A stretch of DNA of 26,147 nucleotides, from NCBI GenBank assembly GCA_019412865.1, contig DXOJ01000189.1:1-26147 (forward strand), written 5' to 3'. The position numbers and the translations under genes were made by a program. Of this stretch, positions 8,905 to 18,479 are shown one piece after another. A model generated the notes under the pieces. It made no database searches. It was not told where the DNA came from and saw only the letters and a list, made by a program, of their open reading frames with translations. This DNA is from Bacteroides sp. Lineage in GTDB: Bacteria; Bacteroidota; Bacteroidia; Bacteroidales; Bacteroidaceae. The first letter of the stretch is position 1. Each line of letters starts with the position of its first letter.

Positions 8905-11900
8905 TTAAAAAGTAAAATTAAGACCGAATACATAAGAATGTGCTTTCGGATATGCAGAATAATCCACACCCGGAGTCAAAGGGATAGAACGTTGTGTGCT
9001 CACTTCAGGATCCTGTCCGGAATAAGCTGTCCAGCAAAACAGGTTATTGGCCGTAGCATACACGCGCAGATTCTTGACTCCTAGCTTACGAGTCACAGTA
9101 ACCGGAAGCGTATACCCTAACGTCAGGTTACTACAACGCAAAAAAGAACCATCTTCAATCGCCCAGTCCGTCACAAGCGTACGCCCCATCATAGGCATCC
9201 AGATAGAGGCTTTGGAATTGATTTCAACAAAGCGCTCCGGATTAGCATCATTACCATACATTACATTGGCACCCGTTTCCGGATCAATAATCGACCAACG
9301 GTTTTCCAGGCTCATAAAATCCCTGATATTATTATATTTACGATTCGTATGAGTGGATGCCATAATCTTATTGGCATTATATACTTTATTACCATACGAC
9401 CAATTGAACATAGCCGCCAGGTCAAACCCTCTCCATGCAGCATTCAGCCCGAATCCGCCAATATGCTTTGGCTGTACACTACCGATCACTTTACGGTCAT
9501 TATCCGCGTCAATCACACCGTCATTATTCTGATCCTTCAGTTTGATAAAGCCCGGACCAAAGTTAGGCAAGTCGTTAGAGAACAAAGCCCTGTCGTCTAC
9601 TACCCCTTTATTCAGTATCCATTTTTTCGTATTCTCATCAAACGTAAAGTCGTCTACAGAATAAAAGCCCTCTACTTCGAATCCATAAATCTGTCCTACC
9701 GCCTGACCTACAATAGCACGAAAATCATCAGAGCCGATATCCGGTCGCCAGTTGGATTGCGCACTCAATACGGTTGCCGTTCCATCCAGTTTATTCACTA
9801 TATTTTTATTGAATGATATATTGAAGTTAGCGCCCAGATAGAAATCTTTACTATTGATAATCGTACCGCTAAGCGTAAGTTCAACTCCCCTGTTCGTGCT
9901 GCGACCTACATTCTGATACTGATATTCATATCCCGAGTTTGAAGGAAGATCCATGCGTAAGATTAAATCTTTCGTTATATCATTATAGAAGTCAACCGTC
10001 ACATTCAAACGGCTATTAAAGAGGCTGGCATCTATTCCCACATTAGAGGATAACTTCGTCTCCCAAGTCAGATTCTCGTTCCGCAAGGTGTTCTGCAATT
10101 TCAAGGCACTCTGCACTGTTTCATTCAGATAATATTGTTTATTGGCGGAGGATTCCATTTTATAATCCTGTCTCCAGTAGGAATTGACACGCGCATTACC
10201 AACTGACCCGTAACTCACACGAAGTTTCAGATTATCCAGCCAGTCTTCCGTCTGCTTCATAAATTTTTCCTGGGAAATGCGCCATGCCAATGCCATACCC
10301 GGGAAAAATCCCCAACGATTTTCAGGAGCGAACACATTCGTTCCGTCGGCACGGGCTGTAAAAGTGAACATGTACCGGTCTTTGAAAGCATAGTTTAAAC
10401 GACCGAAGTAAGATGCCGTACGGGAAGGTTCGCCAATAGTGGTATACGTCGGTTGGGATTCTCCATAGTTCCACATAGCTAACACTTCGCTCGCCGTAAA
10501 ATCCATAGGATAATATTTGGATGAGGCAATCATCTGATTTCTGTAATTACTCACCATTTCATGTCCGGCCATCAGATCAAGGCGGTGATTCTTTTTCAGA
10601 GAGAACCGGTAACTCAATATGTTCTGCAAGTTCCATCGTGCACCTTTCTCATCCGTACGTTTGGCTACGGGCTGACCGGCATTGGAGCTCGACTCTCCGG
10701 TTTTCTTTAACCAGACATTATCGGTATAATTATAAGTGTATGCGTAACTACCTTTCAGCTGATAAGTCAATCCTTTAACAATTTCCCAGTTAAATCCGGC
10801 ATTATAAGTCATAGAAAACTGGTTTTGCTTCTTATACTCATTCACCGTATTATATACAGGATCATTCAATGATGATAACAATGCATCATCCGAGTAATCA
10901 ATTTCACCCCCCAAAGCATCTCCCGCATCTATGCTTGCAAGGCTGTTGATTGGCGAGAAAAGAACGGCATCTCTCAATTTACCTCCATTGGTACCCGCAC
11001 CGTCAATCACCATTCTAGTCAGACGGCTGGAAAACTCAAACTTCAATTTGTTACTCAACTTTTTATCCATCTTCACACTCAAGTTATCCCTCACATAATT
11101 GGAGTTGAGCATAATGTACTTCTCATCATCCCGCGTATAACTCAAATTATAACGCAATGTAGCATCCGTTCCTCCTGTTATACCAACGTTATAGCTTTGT
11201 TTGAATCCGGTGTTTCCATATACTTTATCCTGCCAGTTCGTGCCTTCTACCGAACGATAAATATTGCGGTCGTCCCAACGTCCATACATCGAATTAATGC
11301 TACTGGTCAGAGAGGTACCCGGATCAAGTTCTTTCTGAAAACAGTAGTATTCGTAAGGTGAAAGTACCCCCGTCAGATTATACACATTACTGACACCCCA
11401 GTGAGCATTGAATGAGACTTCTGTTTTTCCCGCCTTACCGCTTTTTGTAGTAACAAGAATAACGCCGTTCGCACCTTTAGCTCCATAGATGGCGGTAGAA
11501 GAAGCATCTTTCAAAACATCAATGCTCTGAATATCACCGGGAGGAATATCATTGATATTACTCACCTGAAAACCGTCAACAATATATAACGGTGAATTGT
11601 CCTGGGTAATAGAACCACCGCCACGCACTGTAATCTGAATTGTAGCATCGGGCGATCCATCAGTAGCCACTACATTCACACCTGCCAGTTTTCCTGTAAT
11701 AGCCGCAGCCGCAGAAGTAATCGGAATGTCCTTCAAAACTTTCTCACTCACTGAAGAAATCGCACCGGTCAAATCTCCGCGGCGTGAGGTTCCGTACCCT
11801 ACCACTACCACTTCGTCCAAAGTCTGATTGTCTTCTTCCAGCACAACTTTCAGATGTTTGCCCGGTTTCACAGTCGCAACAACTGATTTCATTCCTACAA

Positions 11901-12156
11901 AACTAATTTCCAACTTTGTTGCATCTTCGGGAACAGACAAAGTGAAATTTCCATCCAAGTCGGTAATTGTACCGACGGAGGACTTTTTCAACACCTTCAC
12001 ACTAGCACCAATAATAGCATCGCCGTTGGTATCCACCACCGTTCCTTTCACAGATACCTTCTGTGCATATACTGTTGTCGCCGTTATAAAGCACAAGAGC
12101 AAGCAACATATATACGCAAAGCATCTTCTCAAAAATAAATGTCTTTGTACATCCAT
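8905..12156 (-). CDS. susC-like: SusC/RagA family TonB-dependent outer-membrane transporter
   Basis: This outer-membrane beta-barrel imports oligosaccharides using TonB energy and works with the SusD protein encoded 10 bp downstream. From the ATG at 12154-12156 it has 1,083 residues: signal peptide to about 31 (ending TTVYAQ), a carboxypeptidase-regulatory-like domain (about 35-100, KGTVVDTNGDAIIGASV), a TonB-box-like segment DEVVVVGYG (about 114-122), a plug (about 123-232) and a barrel ending in the aromatic GLNFTF. Start choice: the reading can extend to an ATG at 12183 (MKQINQDNTMDVQ) or a GTG at 12225. The -7 promoter box at 12195-12202 would leave only about 5 bases of leader before the 12183 ATG and would lie inside the GTG reading, so 12156 fits best; 12183 remains possible. 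Confidence 0.93.
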   Translation of the reverse strand: MDVQRHLFLRRCFAYICCLLLCFITATTVYAQKVSVKGTVVDTNGDAIIGASVKVLKKSSVGTITDLDGNFTLSVPEDATKLEISFVGMKSVVATVKPGKHLKVVLEEDNQTLDEVVVVGYGTSRRGDLTGAISSVSEKVLKDIPITSAAAAITGKLAGVNVVATDGSPDATIQITVRGGGSITQDNSPLYIVDGFQVSNINDIPPGDIQSIDVLKDASSTAIYGAKGANGVILVTTKSGKAGKTEVSFNAHWGVSNVYNLTGVLSPYEYYCFQKELDPGTSLTSSINSMYGRWDDRNIYRSVEGTNWQDKVYGNTGFKQSYNVGITGGTDATLRYNLSYTRDDEKYIMLNSNYVRDNLSVKMDKKLSNKLKFEFSSRLTRMVIDGAGTNGGKLRDAVLFSPINSLASIDAGDALGGEIDYSDDALLSSLNDPVYNTVNEYKKQNQFSMTYNAGFNWEIVKGLTYQLKGSYAYTYNYTDNVWLKKTGESSSNAGQPVAKRTDEKGARWNLQNILSYRFSLKKNHRLDLMAGHEMVSNYRNQMIASSKYYPMDFTASEVLAMWNYGESQPTYTTIGEPSRTASYFGRLNYAFKDRYMFTFTARADGTNVFAPENRWGFFPGMALAWRISQEKFMKQTEDWLDNLKLRVSYGSVGNARVNSYWRQDYKMESSANKQYYLNETVQSALKLQNTLRNENLTWETKLSSNVGIDASLFNSRLNVTVDFYNDITKDLILRMDLPSNSGYEYQYQNVGRSTNRGVELTLSGTIINSKDFYLGANFNISFNKNIVNKLDGTATVLSAQSNWRPDIGSDDFRAIVGQAVGQIYGFEVEGFYSVDDFTFDENTKKWILNKGVVDDRALFSNDLPNFGPGFIKLKDQNNDGVIDADNDRKVIGSVQPKHIGGFGLNAAWRGFDLAAMFNWSYGNKVYNANKIMASTHTNRKYNNIRDFMSLENRWSIIDPETGANVMYGNDANPERFVEINSKASIWMPMMGRTLVTDWAIEDGSFLRCSNLTLGYTLPVTVTRKLGVKNLRVYATANNLFCWTAYSGQDPEVSTQRSIPLTPGVDYSAYPKAHSYVFGLNFTF

Positions 12157-12194
12157 AGTATTATCTTGATTAATTTGTTTCATTTTTGATGTTA

Positions 12195-12202
12195 CAAAAG
12201 TC
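12195..12202 (-). promoter_or_regulatory. -7 promoter box of the susC operon
   Basis: Read on the minus strand this is GACTTTTG, one base off the Bacteroides -7 consensus TAnnTTTG, inside ACTTTTGTAAC. The same 11 bases occur in front of the methylesterase gene at 16471-16481, at the same distance from the GTGGACTTTTT element. No convincing TTTG box lies at the usual -33 position, as expected for a promoter that needs an activator. Confidence 0.6.
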
Positions 12203-12242
12203 ACACTTTTACATCTGTTTTCCACTCATTATTTATGCAAAA

Positions 12243-12255
12243 GCGTGGACTTTTT
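12243..12255 (-). promoter_or_regulatory. Candidate regulator-binding site upstream of susC
   Basis: The plus strand reads GCGTGGACTTTTT. An identical 13-mer lies at 16523-16535 upstream of the other minus-strand operon, and a related copy at 16554-16564. Here it starts 42 bp from the conserved TTTTGTAAC block, exactly as in the second promoter. The likely binder is the AraC-type domain of the regulator at 47-3754; this is inference from shared position, not proof. Confidence 0.6.
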
Positions 12256-12267
12256 ATATAGAATGCC

Positions 12268-14748
12268 TTATTTTACTGTAATAATTATCACCTCTCCTTC
12301 ACGTGTATCCACATCATACAAATAAGTATCACGTAATGCCACTCCTTTTAAAGGTGCTTTCTCACTAATCATCGGGCGTGAGATTTGCTGTACTTTAAAT
12401 AATGCGTTCGGATTCGCTTCTTCTTCCTTCTTCTGTTTCAACGATGCTCCTTCAGCAGCCAATTTCCAGTAAGAACGCAGACGCAGATTGCCTCCGATTT
12501 CCGAACGTAACACAGCTTTTACCAGCTTACCGTCCTTCCAGGTCAGTTCATCAATCAAAAAACCTCCCCGGGCACGCAACCCTTTCACTGTCCCGCTCTT
12601 CCATTCCGAAGGCAACGAAGGCAACAGATGAATCGCACCATCATGACTTTGCACCAGCATTTCGGCAATACCAGCCGTACAACCGAAGTTACCATCTATC
12701 TGGAAAGGTGGATGCGCGTCGAATAAATTAGGATACGTTCCGCCTCCCTGTCCTTTTTGTATTTCAGGGCTGACATAAGTCAGCTGATTCTTTATCAACT
12801 GATAAGCATGGTCCCCGTCAAGCATGCGAGACCAGAAACAAACTTTCCATCCCATTGACCAACCCGTAGAAGGATCCCCCCGTTGTATCAATGTATTTTT
12901 TGCCGCTTCAAAGAGTACCGGAGAACGATAAGGAGAAATCTGATAACCGGGATATAGCCCCCAAAGATGAGAAATGTGCCGGTGACGATCATTAGGATGA
13001 TCCCAGTCTTCAAACCATTCCTGCAATTGTCCGTACTGCCCTACCTGCATCGGAGGCAACTGCCGGCGCATATTCTTCAATGTATCACAAAAATCGGTAT
13101 CTGCGTTCAGCACTTTGGCAGCTTCGCATGTATTTGAAAATAAATCAAATACCAGCTGATTATCCATCGTGATTCCTGCAAAAAGATTACTTTTCTTCTT
13201 TATCCAGCGTGGAGAATTTTCGGGTGAATTGGAAGGAGTAACAACCAGATAACCCGTATTCGGGTCGCGTACCAGAAAGTCGACAAAGAATTCCGAAGCG
13301 CTTTTCATCATCGGGTATACTTCCTCCAAATACTTCTTATCACCGGAAAACAAATAACGATCCCATAAATGCTGGCAAAGCCATGCATTAGCCACAGGCC
13401 ATGTCCCACAATAAGGACGGTCCACCGCACCCGTCATACGCCACAAATCCGTATTATGATGCAACACCCAGCCACGACAACCATACATTCGGCTGGCAGC
13501 TTCACGCCCATTCTCGCTCAATTCACGTACCATCTGGATGAATGGTTTATGAAGTTCGGCCAAGTTGGTGATTTCCGCCGGCCAGTAATTCATTTCAGCA
13601 TTAATATTCGTTGTATAATTGCAGCTCCAAGGAGGTCCCGGGTTATGATTCCATTTGCCCTGCAAGTTGGCGGGCTGGCATCCTGGCTGTGAAGATGCAA
13701 TTAATAAGTAACGTCCATACTGGAAATACAACGCTATCAATGCCGGATCATAGGATGAAGAAAATTCCTTGATACGTACATCCATCGGCTTATTGGCTTG
13801 GGAAGTTTCACCCAAATCCAAAGTAACACGATTGAATTGTTTCTGATAAGCAGCAATATGAGCGGCTTTCGCTTTACTATAATCTTTCGCTGCATTTTTC
13901 AAATAAGCTTTATTCCGTTGATACGGATCGCCCGATATATCTTTATAGTTGACAAAGTTAGTCGCCATCGAGATATACAATGTAAGTTCACTGGCTCCTT
14001 GAACGCTAAGCAACGTGTCATTGGCAGTTATCACTTTCCCACCTTTATGTTTCACATCCAAATCGGCACAATAGTGCACTTTACCCGGAAAATAACGGTT
14101 GCCATGCGTAATACCTTCCAGTCGCAAACCTTCCTTTCCATAAATACTACGTTTCGGATCTCTCATCGGGGTATTAAAAAACAGTTCGCAATTGATTGTT
14201 CCCGGTTTGGATGCTTTGATATGCCTGATAACCAGTTGATCGGTAAATGATGCAAATGTTTCTTCGGTAAATTCCACTCCGCCTACTTCGTAGCGGGTCA
14301 CAGCTACTGCATTGCTTATATCCAGATCACGATAGTAATTATTTACCTTTTTGTGATCTTGATAACGAATATTCAGACGACCCACTGTCTGGTAAGGCAT
14401 TTCATTCCCCACTTGTGAAAGAATCTTCGTTGCCGCCATGTTCTGCGCTTCTTCGTACTTTCCTTCAAAAATCAATCGGCGCATTTCCGGCAAAGCCGTT
14501 TTTGCTTCTTCATTATAGTTCTGGTAAGGAGAGCCCGCTGACACTGTTTCTTCGTTCAACTGTATTTGTTCCAGTTGAGGATCACCGAACACCATTGCCG
14601 CAATCCGTCCATTACCAACCGGGAGTGCCTCTTCCCAATAAGAAGCGGGTTTGTCATACCATATTCTATAGATGTTTTGTCCTTCCACATTCCCCAACAG
14701 AGAAGAAAAAGCCAACATACAACTGAATACTTTACTTATCATTTTCAT
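12268..14748 (-). CDS. Glycoside hydrolase family 95 (alpha-L-fucosidase or alpha-L-galactosidase)
   Basis: GH95 enzymes remove terminal alpha-L-fucose or alpha-L-galactose with inversion. The 826-residue product has a signal peptide ending near NVEGQ and no lipobox, suggesting the periplasm. The N-terminal beta-sandwich motif [19 protein letters not shown], the (alpha/alpha)6 barrel and a C-terminal beta domain are all present. By motif position the catalytic residues are Asn381 and Asn383 ([11 protein letters not shown]), Glu510 (SNSPEN) and Asp685 (FQIDGNFG). The position equivalent to the His of the Bifidobacterium fucosidase, two before the first Asn, is Thr379. As I recall, a Thr there marks alpha-L-galactosidases, so L-galactose is a fair guess. 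It begins 21 bp after the lipoprotein esterase and should share its transcript. In pectin, alpha-L-Gal and alpha-L-Fuc occur on rhamnogalacturonan II. Confidence 0.92.
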   Translation of the reverse strand: MKMISKVFSCMLAFSSLLGNVEGQNIYRIWYDKPASYWEEALPVGNGRIAAMVFGDPQLEQIQLNEETVSAGSPYQNYNEEAKTALPEMRRLIFEGKYEEAQNMAATKILSQVGNEMPYQTVGRLNIRYQDHKKVNNYYRDLDISNAVAVTRYEVGGVEFTEETFASFTDQLVIRHIKASKPGTINCELFFNTPMRDPKRSIYGKEGLRLEGITHGNRYFPGKVHYCADLDVKHKGGKVITANDTLLSVQGASELTLYISMATNFVNYKDISGDPYQRNKAYLKNAAKDYSKAKAAHIAAYQKQFNRVTLDLGETSQANKPMDVRIKEFSSSYDPALIALYFQYGRYLLIASSQPGCQPANLQGKWNHNPGPPWSCNYTTNINAEMNYWPAEITNLAELHKPFIQMVRELSENGREAASRMYGCRGWVLHHNTDLWRMTGAVDRPYCGTWPVANAWLCQHLWDRYLFSGDKKYLEEVYPMMKSASEFFVDFLVRDPNTGYLVVTPSNSPENSPRWIKKKSNLFAGITMDNQLVFDLFSNTCEAAKVLNADTDFCDTLKNMRRQLPPMQVGQYGQLQEWFEDWDHPNDRHRHISHLWGLYPGYQISPYRSPVLFEAAKNTLIQRGDPSTGWSMGWKVCFWSRMLDGDHAYQLIKNQLTYVSPEIQKGQGGGTYPNLFDAHPPFQIDGNFGCTAGIAEMLVQSHDGAIHLLPSLPSEWKSGTVKGLRARGGFLIDELTWKDGKLVKAVLRSEIGGNLRLRSYWKLAAEGASLKQKKEEEANPNALFKVQQISRPMISEKAPLKGVALRDTYLYDVDTREGEVIIITVK

Positions 14749-14769
14749 ATTTTAAAGTTTTAATTGTCA

Positions 14770-16389
14770 TCACTCTTTTAAAGGTTCACTCAAAGACCCA
14801 TACTCACTAACGGCCTTCACCTGATATGTCTTTCCTTCCTCAACATTACAAGACGTTTCCTTGGTTATTTGTACAGTTTCATCGTTCGCAATTACCAAAT
14901 AACAAATTGCATATTTTGAAGCATCCCAACTTAATATACCGTTTTCTCTTTTCAGATTTTCCGGTGCGGATATTTGTTCCATATATTTCTTCGGGTCCCA
15001 ATTATCGCCCTCACGAACAACGTTTTCGTACGTATACCGAGCTGCCTCACCTGCCGTAAGAACAGCCTGACAAATACCTGTCACCGGATTCTCTTGTTCA
15101 TCCTGATAGGTATATTGCGTTTTACGCTGGCTTAAATCTACAGTATTCCCCTCCTTATCTTTACTGTTATATTCAGCAAACATTTGAGGAATAGCTCCCA
15201 TATCCGTCCATCCTTCCGGAGCTATCTTTATATTAAAAATCGTATTGAGATATACAGCTATCGGAGAATTATGCCAGGGACGTCCCAACTTGACTCTTTC
15301 TGTATCAGCCAATTCATTTCCATCCACTATGCAATTATTCAACACATATCCCCAACGTGTTCCTACTTTATGAGAAGGAGCAACAATAATTGCGCCATCC
15401 CTCATATTATAAAAGGTGCAATGTTCGAGAAAGCAATTTCCATTTCCATAAAAGTAATCAACGGCTCCTTCAATCCAGCAATTCTGTGCATACAGTCTGC
15501 CGTTATCCGATTTAGGCCCAGTCTGCCAAGTGTCTTGGTACGAGAGGAATTTGCAATTATTGAATGAGTTGCGGTCATTCTGGGTATACATTGCCAATGC
15601 CATAGGACCTTTCTGTAATTCTTTGCCATATCCGTTTACAAAAGATATATTCTCTGCGTAAAAATCCGTAGCTTTCACTGATACCATAGCGGCTTCCGTT
15701 TTTCCTAAGTTCTTATAAGAGTACTTCCACACATCCGGATCAGTCGCACTGGCTTCGGTTGAGCTGTTAATTCGTAACTTGACAATTGTCTTGTCCACAT
15801 CCTGTCCGATGAGATGAATATACGGTTTGTCTTCAGGAATAATAATTTGTTCTTCATACGTTCCGTTCGCCACGAAAATGAGCCAGGGTTCTGTTCTTTT
15901 CGAGGGGACATTATCTATTGCTTTCTGTATACTGGTATAGTTTCCTTTTCCGTCAGGACTGACCACCGCATCAAATATGCGTGCTTCCGGTTGAGGACGT
16001 TCTCTGATTGTAAACTGAATACTGACACCTTCGAATACATTTCCCTGAAAGTCTATGACTGCACCTTTGGGGAGGCTGAACTGACAGGCCTGATTATAGT
16101 CCAAAGCAGTATAAGCGTAAGACGCTGTTTTACCTTTGAAAGTCAACTCCACTTCCTCGCCATTAAAATTCGCTTTCCCTTCTCCCGCTTTCACATACTC
16201 GTTAAAAGTAAGCAGAATCGTATTGTTTTCTTCGGCCGTTTCACCATTTGCAGGAGTTACAGACACCAAAGAAGGGGCTTCATGGTCGGGAACAAAAAAG
16301 TTATTGCTACTTTCCTTGCAACTTGTTGCCAGCAAAGCTGATAACAACAATAGTCCTTGGGACATCTTTGAAAATAAATGTGCTTTCAT
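14770..16389 (-). CDS. Lipoprotein pectin methylesterase (CE8) with N-terminal Ig-like domain
   Basis: The 539-residue product has a lipobox (LLATSC, Cys24) followed by KE, so it is membrane-anchored and probably on the cell surface. Residues of about 37-130 form an SbsA/Big_5-type Ig-like domain (VTPANGETAEENNTILLTFN). The CE8 beta-helix spans about 138-460, with Gln285/Asp286 in YQDTW, Asp311 in VDYFYG and Arg370 in LGRPW. A fibronectin-like tail (about 475-539) follows. One feature is odd: the first conserved active-site Gln (PQALAM in the paralogue at 3791-5095) is Met263 here (GPMALAM), which could weaken or change activity. It is first in a two-gene run with GH95 and has its own regulated promoter. 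Its likely role is to demethylate pectin at the surface next to the pectate lyase encoded divergently. Confidence 0.9.
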   Translation of the reverse strand: MKAHLFSKMSQGLLLLSALLATSCKESSNNFFVPDHEAPSLVSVTPANGETAEENNTILLTFNEYVKAGEGKANFNGEEVELTFKGKTASYAYTALDYNQACQFSLPKGAVIDFQGNVFEGVSIQFTIRERPQPEARIFDAVVSPDGKGNYTSIQKAIDNVPSKRTEPWLIFVANGTYEEQIIIPEDKPYIHLIGQDVDKTIVKLRINSSTEASATDPDVWKYSYKNLGKTEAAMVSVKATDFYAENISFVNGYGKELQKGPMALAMYTQNDRNSFNNCKFLSYQDTWQTGPKSDNGRLYAQNCWIEGAVDYFYGNGNCFLEHCTFYNMRDGAIIVAPSHKVGTRWGYVLNNCIVDGNELADTERVKLGRPWHNSPIAVYLNTIFNIKIAPEGWTDMGAIPQMFAEYNSKDKEGNTVDLSQRKTQYTYQDEQENPVTGICQAVLTAGEAARYTYENVVREGDNWDPKKYMEQISAPENLKRENGILSWDASKYAICYLVIANDETVQITKETSCNVEEGKTYQVKAVSEYGSLSEPLKE

Positions 16390-16474
16390 AAATTATTTGT
16401 TATATTCTTAATGATAGATTCTTATTCCATTATTATTTGGTCGTCCTGCCTTGAGCAGTTACTATTTCACGTTA

Positions 16475-16482
16475 CAAAAGTA
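16475..16482 (-). promoter_or_regulatory. -7 promoter box of the esterase-GH95 operon
   Basis: On the minus strand this reads TACTTTTG, a full match to TAnnTTTG, within the ACTTTTGTAAC block shared with the susC promoter. It would give a leader of about 80 bases before the ATG at 16389. Confidence 0.65.
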
Positions 16483-16522
16483 TACGGAACAACATGAATA
16501 CTTTCTCACTATTTGTTTGTTT

Positions 16523-16535
16523 GCGTGGACTTTTT
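16523..16535. promoter_or_regulatory. Candidate regulator-binding site, proximal copy (esterase/lyase intergenic region)
   Basis: The plus strand reads GCGTGGACTTTTT, identical to 12243-12255. It lies 42 bp from the shared TTTTGTAAC block of the esterase promoter. With the second copy at 16554-16564 (GGAC to GGAC 29 bp) it sits between divergent genes and could serve both. Confidence 0.6.
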
Positions 16536-16553
16536 TAATATCATTCAAAAGTT

Positions 16554-16564
16554 GCGGACTTTTT
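16554..16564. promoter_or_regulatory. Second, diverged copy of the candidate regulator site
   Basis: The plus strand reads GCGGACTTTTT, preceded by CAAAAGTT; the susC copy is likewise preceded by CAAAAG. It lies 55 bp upstream of the pectate lyase -7 box, so it is well placed to activate the lyase while 16523-16535 acts on the esterase operon. Confidence 0.45.
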
Positions 16565-16595
16565 GTGCAATCTGGTGCACTATCTATGCAACCAG

Positions 16596-16626
16596 TTGTC
16601 TATCAAATTCTATCCACTTACATTTG
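16596..16626 (+). promoter_or_regulatory. Promoter of the pectate lyase gene
   Basis: TTG (16596-16598) is followed after 20 bp by TACATTTG (16619-16626), a full match to the Bacteroides -7 consensus. The ATG is 45 bp further on and has an AGGTAAG purine stretch just before it. Confidence 0.6.
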
Positions 16627-16671
16627 TATCAGTATCACTATCATCACATTTTATAAAAAATCAGGTAAGAT

Positions 16672-18312
16672 ATGAAAAACAACAAGGTAAAATTCATTTT
16701 CGTGGCACTACTGTTTGCCACACAAGTAGAATCGTTCTCCTCCTGTTCCACATCTTCAGTCAATGAAGATAATAAAGAACAGGAGACTCCACCGGATTCT
16801 CCCTCCGTATCTCCACCAGTAGAAGAAACAGCATATGCCTTTCCCGGAGCTGAAGGAGGAGGAATGAACACTACAGGAGGAAGAGGTGGAAAGGTATATA
16901 TTGTCAGATCCCTGGAAGACTCCAAAGCACCGGGTACCCTCCGGTATGCCATCGAACAAAAGGAGCCTCGTATAATTGTCTTCTGTATATCCGGCACCAT
17001 TTATCTAAAATCAACACTGGACATTCGGAACGGTGATGTCACGATAGCCGGCCAGACAGCTCCCGGAGACGGTATCTGCCTGGCTCACTTTCCAGTAAAT
17101 GTATCGGCCGATAATGTAATTCTACGATACCTGCGTTTCCGAATGGGAGATACGGATTTGCTGGGCTCTTCGGCTTCCGACGGTGCAGATGCTCTGGGAG
17201 GACGCCAGAAAAACAATATCATGATTGACCATTGTTCCATCAGTTGGAGCACTGACGAATGTGCTTCATTCTATGATAATACTAACTTTACTATGCAATG
17301 GTGTATTATTTCAGAAAGTCTCCGCTTATCGGGACATACCAAAGGCCCTCATGGATATGGCGGTATTTGGGGAGGAGTCAACGCTTCCTATCATCATAAT
17401 CTGATGGCACACCATGACAGTCGCACACCACGTTTCGGTTCCGGAGTAAAATATCAAGGTCAGGAACGTACTGATATGCGTAATAATGTTATTTATAACT
17501 GGAGCGGTAACGGATGTTATGGCGGCGCAGCAATGGGTATTAACATTGTGGACAACTACTACAAACCCGGACCCGCTACGGATGCCAAAGTGGCCAACCG
17601 TGTGATGGCTATCGACATCAGCTCTTCTGATGGAGATTTTGCACCGATCAAAGGGGTATTGGGACAGTATCATATCAGCCGGAATTACTTCGAGGCAGGA
17701 AACCAACTGACAGAAGCATCCGCCGCAAAAGTGAACAAAGACAACTGGACTGGTATCCGTAACAACACCGGTCACTCTCTCGATGAACTGAAACGGGATA
17801 CTCCGGTAGAAGTAGATGCGGTAACTACCCACACAGCACAAAAAGCTTACGAGCTGGTGTTGAAATATGCGGGTTGCAGTCTCAAACGAGATGATATAGA
17901 TACTCGTATCGTTGAAGAGACACGCACAGGAACGGCACAATTCATCGGAAAGAACGAACACAACGGATTAGGAGATGCCCCCTGCCCGAACGGTCCTTGT
18001 GAACATTGCGACAAAGGTATCATCCATTGGAAAAGTCAGAATTATCCTAAGGGCGGACTTATCGATAGTCAGAAAGACCTAAAGCCTTCCGGAGCTGGTA
18101 GCGACTGGAGCGCATGGCCAACATTAAAATCATTGACACAAATTACTGATTCTGACAATGACGGCATGCCTGACGAATGGGAAACCGCCAACGGATTGAA
18201 CCCAAACAAATATGATGCAAACGGAAGAAATCTAAGTACTGCCTATGATAATATAGAGGTTTATATCAATAGCCTTGTAGAAACAATAACAAATACGCAA
18301 AATAAGAAATGA
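16672..18312 (+). CDS. Pectate lyase, polysaccharide lyase family 1, lipoprotein
   Basis: It cleaves de-esterified homogalacturonan by beta-elimination and needs calcium. The 546-residue product has a lipoprotein signal peptide (SFSSC, Cys25) and then a Ser/Pro/Glu-rich linker to about 52, which suits surface display. The PL1 beta-helix starts at AFPGAEGGGMNTTGG (56-70). Asp186 and Asp195 lie in MIDHCSISWSTDE, a likely calcium site, and Arg251/Arg254 in DSRTPRFGSG match the family RxPR motif that holds the catalytic Arg. The C-terminus carries a DSDNDGMPDEWE motif, a thrombospondin-3/calcium-binding type seen in Bacteroides PL1 enzymes. It is transcribed divergently from the lipoprotein esterase, and candidate regulator sites lie between them. 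Esterase and lyase are expected to act in sequence on pectin at the cell surface. Confidence 0.93.
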   Translation: MKNNKVKFIFVALLFATQVESFSSCSTSSVNEDNKEQETPPDSPSVSPPVEETAYAFPGAEGGGMNTTGGRGGKVYIVRSLEDSKAPGTLRYAIEQKEPRIIVFCISGTIYLKSTLDIRNGDVTIAGQTAPGDGICLAHFPVNVSADNVILRYLRFRMGDTDLLGSSASDGADALGGRQKNNIMIDHCSISWSTDECASFYDNTNFTMQWCIISESLRLSGHTKGPHGYGGIWGGVNASYHHNLMAHHDSRTPRFGSGVKYQGQERTDMRNNVIYNWSGNGCYGGAAMGINIVDNYYKPGPATDAKVANRVMAIDISSSDGDFAPIKGVLGQYHISRNYFEAGNQLTEASAAKVNKDNWTGIRNNTGHSLDELKRDTPVEVDAVTTHTAQKAYELVLKYAGCSLKRDDIDTRIVEETRTGTAQFIGKNEHNGLGDAPCPNGPCEHCDKGIIHWKSQNYPKGGLIDSQKDLKPSGAGSDWSAWPTLKSLTQITDSDNDGMPDEWETANGLNPNKYDANGRNLSTAYDNIEVYINSLVETITNTQNKK

Positions 18313-18361
18313 ATGATGTGAGGGAAAACAACTCTTATTAACGCAAAAAACTGGTCAATTA

Positions 18362-18393
18362 ATACAAATCCTGATTCAATGAATCATTTGTAT
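18362..18393. terminator. Imperfect dyad downstream of the pectate lyase gene
   Basis: ATACAAAT (18362-18369) and GATTC (18373-18377) pair with GAATC (18381-18385) and ATTTGTAT (18386-18393) around a 3-base loop. No T run follows, so it is at best a weak or RNA-stabilising terminator. Confidence 0.3.
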
Positions 18394-18438
18394 ACTATAT
18401 ATGAAACAATATTGCACCTCTATGTTGCTTTTCTCTCT

Positions 18439-18446
18439 TATCTTTG
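18439..18446 (+). promoter_or_regulatory. -7 promoter box of the DUF2007-like gene
   Basis: TATCTTTG matches TAnnTTTG fully and lies 33 bp upstream of the ATG at 18480. I see no well-spaced -33 box. Confidence 0.45.
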
Positions 18447-18479
18447 TCGCAGTAAAAACAAAAACACACTATAAAGATC

